This document shows, piece after piece, positions 1 to 8,016 of a stretch of 64,000 bases of DNA; the first letter of the stretch is position 1; every line of letters begins with the position of its first letter. This DNA is from Oceanobacillus sp. HTM 045 (GTDB taxonomy: Bacteria > Pseudomonadota > Alphaproteobacteria > Rhodobacterales > Rhodobacteraceae), in assembly GCA_009733745.1 (NCBI GenBank), contig WNWL01000009.1, positions 1 to 64,000 on the forward strand, written 5' to 3'. Both the position numbers and the translations under genes were made by a program. The notes below the pieces were generated by a model. That model was given only the letters and a program-made list of their open reading frames with translations, was not told the DNA's origin and made no database searches.

Positions 1-31
1 CGGCGCTCCCTGCGCCGCCCTCGGGACAGGA

Positions 32-55
32 GCCGGCCCGGAGTTCCGGGCCGGC
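32..55 (-). terminator. Stem-loop downstream of LysR gene
   Basis: Perfect inverted repeat with 11-bp arms GCCGGCCCGGA (32-42) and TCCGGGCCGGC (45-55) around a 2-nt loop. A second stem, CCGCCGGC (56-63) and GCCGGCGG (67-74), straddles the stop codon of the LysR gene. Neither is followed by a T-run, so termination is inferred from stem strength and position only. The rest of bases 1-31 shows nothing recognisable. Confidence 0.5.
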
Positions 56-63
56 CCGCCGGC

Positions 64-981
64 TCAGCCGGCGGAAGCTTTCAGCCAGGGAACCGCCTTG
101 CCGATCCGGTTCATCAGGAACTCGATGAAGGCGCGCACCTTGGGCGAAATCACGTTCGCCTGCGGGTAGATCAGCCAGAGCACCGACCCGTCATCCACCT
201 GCAGGTCCGGCAGGACATGCACCAGTTGGCCGGTGCCGAGCTCGCGGTGAACGCTCCAGATCGAGTTCATGGAGATGCCGGCGCCGGCCATCGTTGCAAG
301 TTTCTGGCTGAACCCGTCATCGAGCACCAACCGGCACTCGGCCTGCCGCGGATCGAACAGCCCGGCGGGCTCGCCGTTCCGTATCAGGGTGCGGGGCGAC
401 TTGTCGCCGAAGGCGATCAGCCGGTGCTTTGCAAGATCTGCGGGCGACGCCGGGGTTCCGTGCTCTTCGAGGTAGCCGGGAGACGCACAGAGGACGCGCG
501 TGTCATCCGCGAGCTTGCGGCCCTTGAGGTTGGAATCCTCGAGCGGTGCGCTCCGCAACGCGAGGTCGAAGCTGCCTTCGATCAGGTTGAAACGGGTGTC
601 GGAGAGCCGCATGTCGAGGCTGACCCCGGGATGTTCCGCGAGGAAATCCGGGAGGATGGGAACGATGTAGAGCTGCGCGAAGCTGCTCGGCGCGGCGAAG
701 CGGAGGGTGCCCGTAACCTCCATGCCACCGTGGCCGAGCGCTGCCCGCGCGGCGGCTTCCTGCGCGAGGATCTCGCGGGCGAAGGGCAGGAACTCCGCGC
801 CCGACTGCGAGAGGGCGACCTTGCGCGTGGACCTGTGGAGGAGATCCGTTCCCAGCTCCTTTTCGAGCTTCGCGAGCCGGGTGCTCGCGACGGCCGGGAC
901 CAGCCCGAGATCGCGCCCTGCCGCACCGATATTGAGCTTCTCGGCGGCGAGCACGAAGAGGCGCAGGTTCTCGATCTCCAT
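64..981 (-). CDS. LysR-family transcriptional regulator
   Basis: 305-residue regulator of normal LTTR length. Residues 1-60 form the winged helix-turn-helix (MEIENLRLF, then a helix-turn-helix around GAAGRDLGLVPAVASTRLAKLE); residues ~90-300 are the LysR substrate-binding fold that would sense an unknown small effector. I chose the ATG at 979-981 because the family begins with this motif; the open frame extends 15 codons further upstream to 1026 but that part has no family similarity. It is divergent from the DUF1330 / luciferase-like / SDR gene group, so it probably controls that group. The gap 982-1108 contains CCGGAAG-N6-CTTCCGG (1039-1058), a possible binding site. Confidence 0.9.
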   Translation of the reverse strand: MEIENLRLFVLAAEKLNIGAAGRDLGLVPAVASTRLAKLEKELGTDLLHRSTRKVALSQSGAEFLPFAREILAQEAAARAALGHGGMEVTGTLRFAAPSSFAQLYIVPILPDFLAEHPGVSLDMRLSDTRFNLIEGSFDLALRSAPLEDSNLKGRKLADDTRVLCASPGYLEEHGTPASPADLAKHRLIAFGDKSPRTLIRNGEPAGLFDPRQAECRLVLDDGFSQKLATMAGAGISMNSIWSVHRELGTGQLVHVLPDLQVDDGSVLWLIYPQANVISPKVRAFIEFLMNRIGKAVPWLKASAG

Positions 982-1038
982 CCAATTATCTTTCGTTTCC
1001 AAATTCTGAACAGGCAATAACGCCATTCACTCGCTGAA

Positions 1039-1058
1039 CCGGAAGGTCCAACTTCCGG
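1039..1058. promoter_or_regulatory. Inverted repeat in LysR/DUF1330 divergent gap
   Basis: CCGGAAG (1039-1045) and CTTCCGG (1052-1058) flank a 6-nt spacer in the 127-bp divergent promoter region. LysR regulators usually bind interrupted palindromes of about this size, so this is a candidate operator; the assignment is inference. Confidence 0.3.
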
Positions 1059-1108
1059 AGAGAAGGGGCTTCTGCCTCGGTTCAACGAGGAATTGTAGAG
1101 GGAATGCC

Positions 1109-1411
1109 ATGACTTGCTACTCCGTTCTTGCGGTCACCCCGACAAACCAGGACTGGGTCGGCGATTATCTTCCCACCGCGAACCGGCTGGTCGAGAAGCA
1201 CGGTGGCAGGTATCTCGCGCGGACCGCCAGTCACGAGCAGGTCGAGGGGGAGGCAGACTCGGCGGGGCTCCGGATCGTGCTGGAATGGCCGTCGCGAGAA
1301 GCCGCGGTGAACTTCATCAACGACCCCGAGTACAGGCCGCAACTCGAGGCGCGGCAGGCCGGATCGGTGAGCTTCCACTATTTGATCGAGGGACAGGACG
1401 ACCTCGCCTGA
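1109..1411 (+). CDS. DUF1330 family protein
   Basis: 100-residue protein of the DUF1330 family, a small ferredoxin-like alpha/beta (dimeric alpha-beta barrel type) fold of unknown biochemical role. Visible family features are the core strand IVLEWPSREAAVNFINDPEYRP (residues ~54-75, written here as the 'E-[FW]-P-S-x-E-A-A-x-x-F' style motif) and the C-terminal strand. The start has a fair Shine-Dalgarno (GAGGG) upstream. First gene of a + strand group followed 50 bp later by a luciferase-like oxidoreductase and an SDR, under a divergent LysR gene. No enzymatic function should be inferred from family membership alone. Confidence 0.85.
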   Translation: MTCYSVLAVTPTNQDWVGDYLPTANRLVEKHGGRYLARTASHEQVEGEADSAGLRIVLEWPSREAAVNFINDPEYRPQLEARQAGSVSFHYLIEGQDDLA

Positions 1412-1461
1412 GCGGCGCGGTCAGCGTCCCGCCAGGGACCGCTTCGGGGTCCCATCCGCAC

Positions 1462-2451
1462 ATGAAGGAGCCACCCTTGCTCGACACGTCCAATCCCCGC
1501 GCATTCAGGCCCATCAACCGGGCCTACAACTCGGTGTTTCGACCGGGGCGTCTGAGCATCGGGCTGGTCGTTCCGCTCGAAGCCTACCCGCATGTGCCGG
1601 CACCCACGATGGAGCAGCATTCCGAGAGAGCGCAACTGGCGGAGCGGCTGGGTTTTTCGGCGCTCTGGTTGCGGGATGTTCCCTTCAACGTCCCGTCGTT
1701 CGGCGACGCGGGGCAGATGTTCGACCCGTTCGTCTATCTCGGCTATCTCGGGGCGCGCACCAGCCGGATCGCGCTGGGGGCCGCCAGCATAGTGCTGCCG
1801 CTCCGGCACCCGGCGCATGTCGCCAAGGCCGCGGCGAGCGCGGACGTGCTGACGGGCGGGCGGCTCCTGCTCGGCATCGCTTCGGGCGACCGGCCGGAGG
1901 AATACCCGGCAATGGATAAGGAGTTCGAGAACCGCGGCGAACGCTTCCGGGACAGCGTGACCTATATCCGCCGGATGGCCGAGAGTTACCCGGCGTTCGA
2001 GTCCGGGCATGGCAGCCCATACGGCATGGACATGCTGCCCAAGCCCGAGGGCGGGCGCCTGCCGCTGCTAATCACAGGAGGCAGCCGGCAACATCCGGAC
2101 TGGGTGGCCGAGCACGGTGATGGCTGGATGACCTACCCGCGGAACGTGACCGACCAGGCGCGTGTCGTGTCGGACTATCGGTCCCGTCTCGAGGATGGGG
2201 GGCAGCCGGACAAGCCGGTCATGCAGTCGCTCTACATCGACCTCGCGGAGGAGCCGGACACGGCGCCGCGCCCGATCCACCTCGGCTTCCGGTCGGGCGA
2301 GCGACCGCTCCTCGCCTACCTGAAGAAGCTGGAGGAGATCGGTGTGAACCACGTTGCCCTGAACCTGCGGTTCAACCGGGCGGAAATCGAACCAACGCTT
2401 GAACGGCTGGCCAGGGTGGTGATGCCGGCGTTCGCAGACCAAGGGCAGTAG
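1462..2451 (+). CDS. Luciferase-like (LLM class) flavin-dependent oxidoreductase
   Basis: 329-residue protein of the bacterial luciferase-like superfamily, TIM-barrel enzymes using F420 or FMN. N-terminal strand LSIGLVVPLEAYP, the segment ALWLRDVP and the C-terminal region LITGGSRQHPDWVAEHGDGWMTYP match the TIGR03571-type LLM subgroup. The frame is open from 1114, but residues upstream of MKEPPLL (ATG at 1462) are out-of-frame translation of the DUF1330 gene, so I start at 1462. Substrate unknown. The stop codon at 2449-2451 directly abuts the ATG of the SDR gene, so the two are almost certainly cotranscribed. Confidence 0.85.
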   Translation: MKEPPLLDTSNPRAFRPINRAYNSVFRPGRLSIGLVVPLEAYPHVPAPTMEQHSERAQLAERLGFSALWLRDVPFNVPSFGDAGQMFDPFVYLGYLGARTSRIALGAASIVLPLRHPAHVAKAAASADVLTGGRLLLGIASGDRPEEYPAMDKEFENRGERFRDSVTYIRRMAESYPAFESGHGSPYGMDMLPKPEGGRLPLLITGGSRQHPDWVAEHGDGWMTYPRNVTDQARVVSDYRSRLEDGGQPDKPVMQSLYIDLAEEPDTAPRPIHLGFRSGERPLLAYLKKLEEIGVNHVALNLRFNRAEIEPTLERLARVVMPAFADQGQ

Positions 2452-3237
2452 ATGGCCAGGACAATTCTCATCACCGGGGCGACGGATGGTATCGGGCTCG
2501 AAACGGCGAAGCGCCTCTCGGGCGAGGGGCACCGCGTCCTCCTGCATGGCCGCAGCGAGAAGAAACTCGCGCTCGCCAGGGATGCTGTCGGCGGTGATGT
2601 GCCGACCTTCGTCGCGGACCTGTCTCGGTCTGCGGATTTGTGTGACCTGGCAGAGGCGGTCGCCCGTGAGACGGACCCGCTGGACGTGCTGATCAACAAT
2701 GCGGGCGTGTTCAAGACCCCCGAGCCCGTCACGGCGGAGGGTCTCGATGTCAGGTTCGCCGTGAACACGGTCGCCCCGTACCTGCTCACGCGGTTGCTTC
2801 TGCCGATCATCCCGGCGGGTGGCCGGGTGGTGAACGTGACGTCAGCGGCGCAGGCCCCGGTCGATCTGTCTGCCTTGCGGGGAGAGCGGCGGCTCAGTGA
2901 CATGGACGCCTATGCGCAGAGCAAGCTGGCGCTGATCGTCTGGACGCGGGCGCTGGCTGCAATGAATGCGGACGGCCCGACTTTCGTCGCGGTCAATCCC
3001 GGTTCGCTGCTCGCGAGCAAGATGGTGCGCGACGGGTTCGGCGTCGCCGGGAGCGATATCGGGATCGGGGCGGACATACTTTCGAGCGCCGCGCTGGACG
3101 ATCGGTTCGAGGGCAAGTCAGGCGCCTATTTCGACAATGACAGCGGGGCTTTCGCGCGGCCCCACTCCGCCGCGCTCGATGGTCAACTCGGCAGTTCGCT
3201 CATGGGCGTGCTGAACCGGCTGATCCCGATCGACTGA
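2452..3237 (+). CDS. Short-chain dehydrogenase/reductase
   Basis: 261-residue classical SDR. Rossmann glycine motif TGATDGIG (residues 9-15), NNAG (82-85), Ser131 and the catalytic Y154-x3-K158 (YAQSK) are all present, so it should be an active NAD(P)(H)-dependent oxidoreductase. Substrate cannot be told from sequence. It begins immediately after the stop of the luciferase-like gene, and converges on a LysR gene 11 bp downstream. The pairing LLM-SDR-DUF1330 under LysR control suggests oxidation or detoxification of an organic substrate. Confidence 0.9.
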   Translation: MARTILITGATDGIGLETAKRLSGEGHRVLLHGRSEKKLALARDAVGGDVPTFVADLSRSADLCDLAEAVARETDPLDVLINNAGVFKTPEPVTAEGLDVRFAVNTVAPYLLTRLLLPIIPAGGRVVNVTSAAQAPVDLSALRGERRLSDMDAYAQSKLALIVWTRALAAMNADGPTFVAVNPGSLLASKMVRDGFGVAGSDIGIGADILSSAALDDRFEGKSGAYFDNDSGAFARPHSAALDGQLGSSLMGVLNRLIPID

Positions 3238-3248
3238 ACCGCCGGCAT

Positions 3249-4142
3249 TCAGGCAGAGATCCCGTCGAAGGTTGCCGCCAGGTGGTCGGCCAGCGCGCGC
3301 ACCCGGCGGGGCTGCGCGCGCCCGGGCGGGAAGAGGATCTGCAACGGGCTGGGCGGCGGCGCGTGATCGGGGAGCAGTTCCACGAGGCGGCCCGCGGCGA
3401 TCTCGGACGCGACATCCAGTTCCGACTTGAAGGCGATGCCGTGCCCCTCGATGGCCCACTCCTTCACCAGGGCGCCGTCATTCGAGACCCGGTCTCCGCG
3501 CACGGTGACGATCTGCCTCGTCGGGCCCGAGCCGAGATGCCAGACATTGTCGAGATTGCTGCCGAACCGCATCAGCACGCAGTTGTGTGCCTGCAGGTCC
3601 GCCGGCCGCTTGGGGGCGCCGTGTGCCTCGATGTAGCGGGGCGCCGCGCAGATGATCCGGCGCTTGGCCTTGAGCCGGCGTACCCGGAGGCTGCTGTCGG
3701 TGATCTCGCCGAAACGGACGGCAAGGTCGAAGCCCTGGCCAACGATGTCCACGTACCCGTCCGAGAGGTGCATCTCGATCGTGATGGCGGGGTGCCGGTG
3801 CAGGAAGTCAGAGACGGCCCTTGAGACGATGTTGCGCCCGATGTCGCTCGGGGCGCTGATCCGGAGAGGGCCGGACAGATTGTCGGCTCCGAGGCGGATG
3901 CGGGCTTCCAGGTCCTCGACCTCGCCGACGACCCGCTTGGCTCCCTCGACCAGGACCCGCCCTTCCTCGGTCAGGCTGATCGCGCGCGTGGTGCGGTTCA
4001 GCAGGACGACGCCGAAATGCGCCTCTAGCGCGGCGAGCCGCTCCGAGACCGTGGTCGGCGACAGCCCGGCCTCCCGGCCCGCGGCGGTGAGGCTGCCTTT
4101 CTCGACGATGAGCAGGAAGAGCGAGAGGTTGTCGAGCTGCAT
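3249..4142 (-). CDS. LysR-family transcriptional regulator
   Basis: 297-residue LTTR. Residues 1-60 are the DNA-binding domain (MQLDNLSLFLLIVEKGSLTAAG, shown only in part), with the conserved S-x-T-A-A-G turn; residues ~90-297 are the effector-binding domain. The start is placed at the ATG 4140-4142 because LysR alignments begin there; the frame extends eight codons upstream without similarity. It is divergent from the monooxygenase/nitroreductase pair and probably regulates it. The gap 4143-4239 also carries the hairpin described at 4197-4242. Confidence 0.9.
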   Translation of the reverse strand: MQLDNLSLFLLIVEKGSLTAAGREAGLSPTTVSERLAALEAHFGVVLLNRTTRAISLTEEGRVLVEGAKRVVGEVEDLEARIRLGADNLSGPLRISAPSDIGRNIVSRAVSDFLHRHPAITIEMHLSDGYVDIVGQGFDLAVRFGEITDSSLRVRRLKAKRRIICAAPRYIEAHGAPKRPADLQAHNCVLMRFGSNLDNVWHLGSGPTRQIVTVRGDRVSNDGALVKEWAIEGHGIAFKSELDVASEIAAGRLVELLPDHAPPPSPLQILFPPGRAQPRRVRALADHLAATFDGISA

Positions 4143-4196
4143 TGTACGGAAACCCCGGAATGTCATTCCCGATCTATCCCGTTTATCCGGATTTGG

Positions 4197-4242
4197 CGAG
4201 GCCCTACCTCAGTCTCGTATCGAAACAGGAGGTAGGGCTTTG
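4197..4242 (+). promoter_or_regulatory. Hairpin covering Shine-Dalgarno and TTG start
   Basis: GCCCTACCTC (4201-4210) and GAGGTAGGGC (4229-4238) are perfect 10-bp complements with an 18-nt loop. In RNA the stem extends to 14 pairs: G4200-U4239 wobble, A4199-U4240, G4198-U4241 wobble and C4197-G4242. The right arm contains the strong ribosome binding site AGGAGGT (4227-4233, mostly inside the arm) and, in the extension, the TTG start codon itself (4240-4242). If transcribed from upstream of 4197, the start region would be masked. This is seen directly; regulatory use is inferred. Confidence 0.6.
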
Positions 4243-4530
4243 AGCCAGTTGACCATCATCGCGAACATTCGCGCCAAACCGGATCAGGTCGATCTCGTGA
4301 AGGCCGAGCTCGAAAAGCTCATTCCGGTTACGCGGGCCGAGGCGGGTTGCGTCGCCTACGACCTGCACCGGGACAACGACGATCCGGCGCACTTCATGTT
4401 CCTGGAAGCCTGGGAGAGTCGCGAGCTCTGGCAGGCTCACATGAACGCCCCGCACCTCGCCGCCTACATGGCCGTGACCGACGGCGCGGTCGCGGAATTC
4501 ACCCTCAGCGAAATGACCCGCATCGGCTGA
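4240..4530 (+). CDS. Antibiotic-biosynthesis-type (ABM) monooxygenase, TTG start
   Basis: 96-residue ABM-domain protein (YgiN/quinol monooxygenase type): a dimeric ferredoxin-like fold that oxidises quinols or polyphenols without cofactors. Typical features are the N-terminal strand LTIIANIRAKPDQ, the G-C-V-A-Y-D-L turn and the helix S-R-E-L-W-Q-A-H. There is no in-frame ATG before these; the TTG at 4240 lies 7 nt after a strong GGAGG and gives MSQLTII, so I use it. The ribosome binding site and start sit in a hairpin (4197-4242). Followed 33 bp later by a nitroreductase and divergent from a LysR gene. Confidence 0.85.
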   Translation: MSQLTIIANIRAKPDQVDLVKAELEKLIPVTRAEAGCVAYDLHRDNDDPAHFMFLEAWESRELWQAHMNAPHLAAYMAVTDGAVAEFTLSEMTRIG

Positions 4531-4563
4531 CCTAGCCGCAACCCACCTTGCAGGAGACCCACC

Positions 4564-5232
4564 ATGACCATGCACATCACCAGCTTCGTCAAGGCCCGCC
4601 ACACCGCGAAGGCCTATGACGCTACCCGCCGGATCTCGGACGACGACATGGCGCAGGTGCGCGAGTTGCTCCGCTTCAGTCCTTCGTCTACGAACCTGCA
4701 GCCTTGGCATTTCGTGATCGCCGGCACCGAGGAGGGCAAGGCGCGCGTTGCGAAGGCGGCCGAGGAGAAGTTCCCGTTCAACGTCCCGTCGATCCTGAAT
4801 GCCTCGCACGTCGTGGTCTTCGCCGGCCGGCTGGAGGCGGACGAGGATTACCTGCAGCGGGTGCTGGCGCAGGAGGAAGCTGACGGGCGCTTCAGCGGCA
4901 ACCCGGACGAGTTCAAGCCCGCCATGCACAACGGCCGCTCGATGTTCGTCGACATCCACCAGAAGGAAATCGGCGACGGGGACCAGTGGATGGCCCACCA
5001 GGTCTACCTGAACCTCGGGCAGTTCCTGCTCGGCGTTGCCGCGCTCGGGATCGACGCGACCCCGATGGAGGGGATCGACACGGCGGTGCTCGACGAGGAG
5101 TTCGGGCTGCGCGAGAAGGGCTATGCCAGCCTCTTCGTGGTGCCGATCGGTTATTCCGACCGGGACGCGGACTACAACGCGGCGCTCCCGAAGTCCCGCC
5201 TGCCCGAGAGCGAGATCATCACCGACGTCTGA
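4564..5232 (+). CDS. NfsB-like NAD(P)H nitroreductase
   Basis: 222-residue member of the oxygen-insensitive nitroreductase family; a homodimeric FMN enzyme reducing nitroaromatics, quinones and related electrophiles. N-terminal ARHTAKAYD and the R-F-S-P-S-S-T-N-L-Q-P-W-H-F motif (residues ~36-49) are the FMN-binding hallmarks of NfsB, and the length fits. Good Shine-Dalgarno (CAGGAG) before ATG 4564. Together with the preceding quinol-monooxygenase-like gene and the LysR regulator it looks like a quinone/nitroaromatic stress module. Physiological substrate unknown. Confidence 0.9.
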   Translation: MTMHITSFVKARHTAKAYDATRRISDDDMAQVRELLRFSPSSTNLQPWHFVIAGTEEGKARVAKAAEEKFPFNVPSILNASHVVVFAGRLEADEDYLQRVLAQEEADGRFSGNPDEFKPAMHNGRSMFVDIHQKEIGDGDQWMAHQVYLNLGQFLLGVAALGIDATPMEGIDTAVLDEEFGLREKGYASLFVVPIGYSDRDADYNAALPKSRLPESEIITDV

Positions 5233-5281
5233 CGCCCGGAGAGCCGCTGAGGAAACCTCGGGCGGTCCGGAGACATGGCGG

Positions 5282-5303
5282 AGGCCGGCAGCAGTGCCGG
5301 CCT
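5282..5303. terminator. Stem-loop between convergent genes
   Basis: AGGCCGGCA (5282-5290) and TGCCGGCCT (5295-5303) with a GCAG loop, lying between the convergent nitroreductase (+) and monooxygenase (-) genes. Followed on the + strand by TCGCTCTCGTT. It can serve both strands; no clean U-run. Confidence 0.55.
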
Positions 5304-5359
5304 TCGCTCTCGTTAGTGACGCTGGCGGCAGTGGGATCAACGCAAATGCGCAGGCCCCA

Positions 5360-5653
5360 TCACGGGCGTACCTCGCACCACGTCTCGACGGTTTTCTCCG
5401 CGATCATCGCGGCGACCGCGGCGTCGAAATCCCTGAAGTGCTGGCTTGCGAGGTGCGCGTCGAATGCGGCGCGGTCGTCGTAGATCTCGTAGAGAAACAC
5501 TTCGTCGGGATGGTCCGGGTCGGTGAGAACGTCGAACCGCGTGCAGCCGGGCTCAGCGGATAACGACGTTTCGGCATTCGCTAGCATGAGCGGCAGGAAA
5601 GCGACCATGTCTCCCGGCATGATGCGGAAACGAACGAGAACGGCATAGCTCAT
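5360..5653 (-). CDS. Antibiotic-biosynthesis-type (ABM) monooxygenase
   Basis: 97-residue ABM-domain protein, a second member of the family in this window. N-terminal strand MSYAVLVRFRI, the G-C-T-R-F-D-V turn, D-E-V-F-L-Y-E-I-Y and the helix A-F-D-A-H-L-A-S-Q-H-F are typical of small quinol monooxygenases. Start at ATG 5651-5653, which overlaps the tctA stop codon (5650-5652) as ATGA; upstream extension of the frame lies inside tctA and is not counted. The overlap argues for translational coupling, so it is the last gene of the tctC-tctB-tctA transport operon and may act on the imported compound. Confidence 0.85.
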   Translation of the reverse strand: MSYAVLVRFRIMPGDMVAFLPLMLANAETSLSAEPGCTRFDVLTDPDHPDEVFLYEIYDDRAAFDAHLASQHFRDFDAAVAAMIAEKTVETWCEVRP

Positions 5654-7161
5654 GCACTGCGCCCCATAAGGCGGCCGAAGCCGCGTTTCACGATGCCGAC
5701 CTGTGACAGGATCAGCGCGACGTTCAGGACAAGCAGGATACACGCCCCGGGGCGCGTGACGAAGACGCTGAGGTCCCCGTCCGACACGAGCAGGGTGCGC
5801 CGGAAGGTCTCGTCGAACAGTCCGCCGAGGATCACGCCGATCACGAGCGGTGCGATCGGGTAGTGCATGATGCCCATCAACGTCGCCACGGCGCCGACAC
5901 CGAGCATCAGGTAGAGGTCGTTGATCCCGCCGCCGACCGAGAAGCTGCCGATGGTGGTCAGCACCAGCACGATCGGCAGGAAAACAGTCCGCGGGATGCG
6001 CAGGACGAGGATGAAGACCCGCGCCGTCAGCAGGCCCATCAGCATCATCGTCAGCGACGCCATCACCAGGATCGCGACGATGTGCAGGATCAGGCCCGGG
6101 TCAATGGTCGGGCCGGGGATCACGTTGTTGATCTTGAGCGCGCCGAGCAGCGCGGCGGCGGGGGGCGAGCCGGGGATGCCCAGCACGAGGAGCGGGATCA
6201 GCGCGCCGCCGATGGCCGCGTTGTTTGCCGCCTCGGCCGAGATCAGGCCGTCGCGCGAGCCCTTGCCGAACAGGTGCCCCTCGCGGCTTGCCGCCTTGCC
6301 GACGCCGTAGCTGACCCAGCCCGCCACGTCCTCGCCCACGCCGGGCAGGGCGCCGATCCCCGTGCCGATCACGCCGGAGCGCCCGATCGTCGGCAGCCTC
6401 CGGCCGATCTCCCGTAGCGACGGGGTAATCCGTCCGACGGGTGGAGGCTCGGGGGCCAGCAGCGTGGCGCGCATTCCGTCGACGATCTGCGGGATGGCGA
6501 ATGCCCCCATCAGCACCGGCACGACCTGGAATCCCGACATGAGGTAGGACCAGCCGAAGGTGAACCGGGTCTCGCTCAGGATCGGATCGAGCCCGACCAT
6601 TGCCATCGAGAGCCCGATCAGCCCGGAGATCCAGCCCTTGAGCGCCAGGTCTTCGCTCATCAGCGTGCCGGAAAGGAGGACGCCGAAAAGGGCGAGAAGG
6701 CATTTCTCGGGGCTGGTGATGTTGCGGGAAATCGCGAGCAGCAGCCAGACGAAGAGGAGCAGAAAGATCGTCCCGAAGATCGTGCCGATGAAGCTCGCCG
6801 TGGTCGTCAGGCCTAGCGCCTCGCCGCCCTTGCCCTGCCGCGCGAGCGGGTGCCCGTCCATCGCGGTAGCGGCGCTGGCGGCCGTTCCGGGAATGTTCAG
6901 CAGGATCGACGGGTAGGACCCGCCGTAGATCGCGCCGACATAGGCGCCGATCAGCGCGATGAGCGACTGCTCCAGCGGTATCTTGTTGCCGAAGAAGCCG
7001 GTCAGGATGGTGACGGCGAGCGTGGCGGTAAGCCCGGGCAGGGCACCGAACACGATGCCGAGGAACACGCTGGCGACGAGGTACACATAGGTCGCGGGGT
7101 CGGAGGCGAGGTTGGCGAAGGCGGCGCCGAACCCGGCCAGTTGGGTCAGGACGGAGTCCAT
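5650..7161 (-). CDS. tctA: Tripartite tricarboxylate transporter, large permease TctA
   Basis: 503-residue polytopic membrane protein, the usual length for TctA. The two family signatures are visible: ALPGLTATLAV near residue 40 and GALPGVGEDVAGWVSYG around residue 255. With TctB and a periplasmic TctC it forms a secondary, binding-protein-dependent transporter for citrate-like or other carboxylates. Begins 1 bp after the tctB stop and overlaps the downstream ABM monooxygenase gene by 4 bp. Actual substrate cannot be read from sequence; the divergent isopropylmalate-type dehydrogenase suggests a 2-hydroxy di- or tricarboxylate. Confidence 0.9.
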   Translation of the reverse strand: MDSVLTQLAGFGAAFANLASDPATYVYLVASVFLGIVFGALPGLTATLAVTILTGFFGNKIPLEQSLIALIGAYVGAIYGGSYPSILLNIPGTAASAATAMDGHPLARQGKGGEALGLTTTASFIGTIFGTIFLLLFVWLLLAISRNITSPEKCLLALFGVLLSGTLMSEDLALKGWISGLIGLSMAMVGLDPILSETRFTFGWSYLMSGFQVVPVLMGAFAIPQIVDGMRATLLAPEPPPVGRITPSLREIGRRLPTIGRSGVIGTGIGALPGVGEDVAGWVSYGVGKAASREGHLFGKGSRDGLISAEAANNAAIGGALIPLLVLGIPGSPPAAALLGALKINNVIPGPTIDPGLILHIVAILVMASLTMMLMGLLTARVFILVLRIPRTVFLPIVLVLTTIGSFSVGGGINDLYLMLGVGAVATLMGIMHYPIAPLVIGVILGGLFDETFRRTLLVSDGDLSVFVTRPGACILLVLNVALILSQVGIVKRGFGRLMGRSA

Positions 7162-7162
7162 C

Positions 7163-7942
7163 TCAGTCTCCGTCGCCGCTGGTCATCTCGCGCCACCACG
7201 GCCGGAACTGCGTGTAGTAGGCGACCTCGATATGGCTGAAGAGAACGCCCGAGCGCGCCGGTACGTTCTGGCTGAACCCGAAAGCCATCGCGGAGACGAG
7301 GAGGAAGGGAACGATCGCCGAGAGCACCGCGACGATCGGCGCCAGCCTCCGCCCCTCCGGCCAGCGGCGCGCGTCTGCCAGCATGAGTACGGTCAGGATG
7401 GCCCACGCACCAAGCGCGACCCAGTCGTCGTCACCGGCGCGCCATTCCGCCTGCGGCCCGTGCAGGATGACGGCATAGAGCGCGGCGGCGGCAATGCCCG
7501 AAACGGCGATCCAGCGCCGCGCCGCGGCGCCGCGGTGGAAGCCCCAGAACAGGGCAGTGATCAGCAGCGCACTCGAAATGATGAAGTCCACGCGCGGCAC
7601 GAGCGCGCCGATATAGGAGAGGAGGATGATCGCGAGGGCGCCCAGCCGGGCAAGCTCCGCACGATCAACGCCAATGCCCGCCGCCTTGAGTGCGCGGGTA
7701 GCACCGCCTTCGCGGATGGCGATCACCAGCAATCCGATGCCGCACAGTAGCAGCGCGCCGAACAGGGCAAACGGTACGAGCGCCGCGGAGTTGAACCAGT
7801 CGGCCGAGCGCACTCCGGCATTGGCGGTGTTGAAGAAGGGGATGGAGCTCGTCTTCCAGAGAAAGAACAGCGCGGCGGCGATGAGCGCGATCGAGGTCCA
7901 GAAATCCCGCGCGCGCAGCACCTGCTTTTCTTCGGTCGTCAT
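7163..7942 (-). CDS. tctB: Tripartite tricarboxylate transporter, small permease TctB-like
   Basis: 259-residue membrane protein with about six or seven hydrophobic segments, located between tctC and tctA as usual for the small TctB subunit. It is clearly longer than the second TctB in this window (156 residues) and than typical TctB proteins (~150-170), the extra length being additional hydrophobic and loop sequence in the middle. Assignment leans on position plus hydrophobic pattern; no strong signature motif exists for this family. Confidence 0.8.
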   Translation of the reverse strand: MTTEEKQVLRARDFWTSIALIAAALFFLWKTSSIPFFNTANAGVRSADWFNSAALVPFALFGALLLCGIGLLVIAIREGGATRALKAAGIGVDRAELARLGALAIILLSYIGALVPRVDFIISSALLITALFWGFHRGAAARRWIAVSGIAAAALYAVILHGPQAEWRAGDDDWVALGAWAILTVLMLADARRWPEGRRLAPIVAVLSAIVPFLLVSAMAFGFSQNVPARSGVLFSHIEVAYYTQFRPWWREMTSGDGD

Positions 7943-7975
7943 TGCTGCCCTTGCCTGGCACTACCGAGGGAAACG

Positions 7976-8001
7976 GGTGGCCCGGATCGCGCCGGGCCAC
8001 C
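7976..8001 (-). terminator. Stem-loop between tctC and tctB
   Basis: GGTGGCCCGG (7976-7985) and CCGGGCCACC (7992-8001) form a 10-bp stem with a 6-nt loop just after the tctC stop codon. Such intercistronic hairpins after a binding-protein gene usually stabilise or partially terminate the message, giving more binding protein than permease (inference). Confidence 0.6.
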
Positions 8002-8016
8002 GGGAGGTGCACGAGC

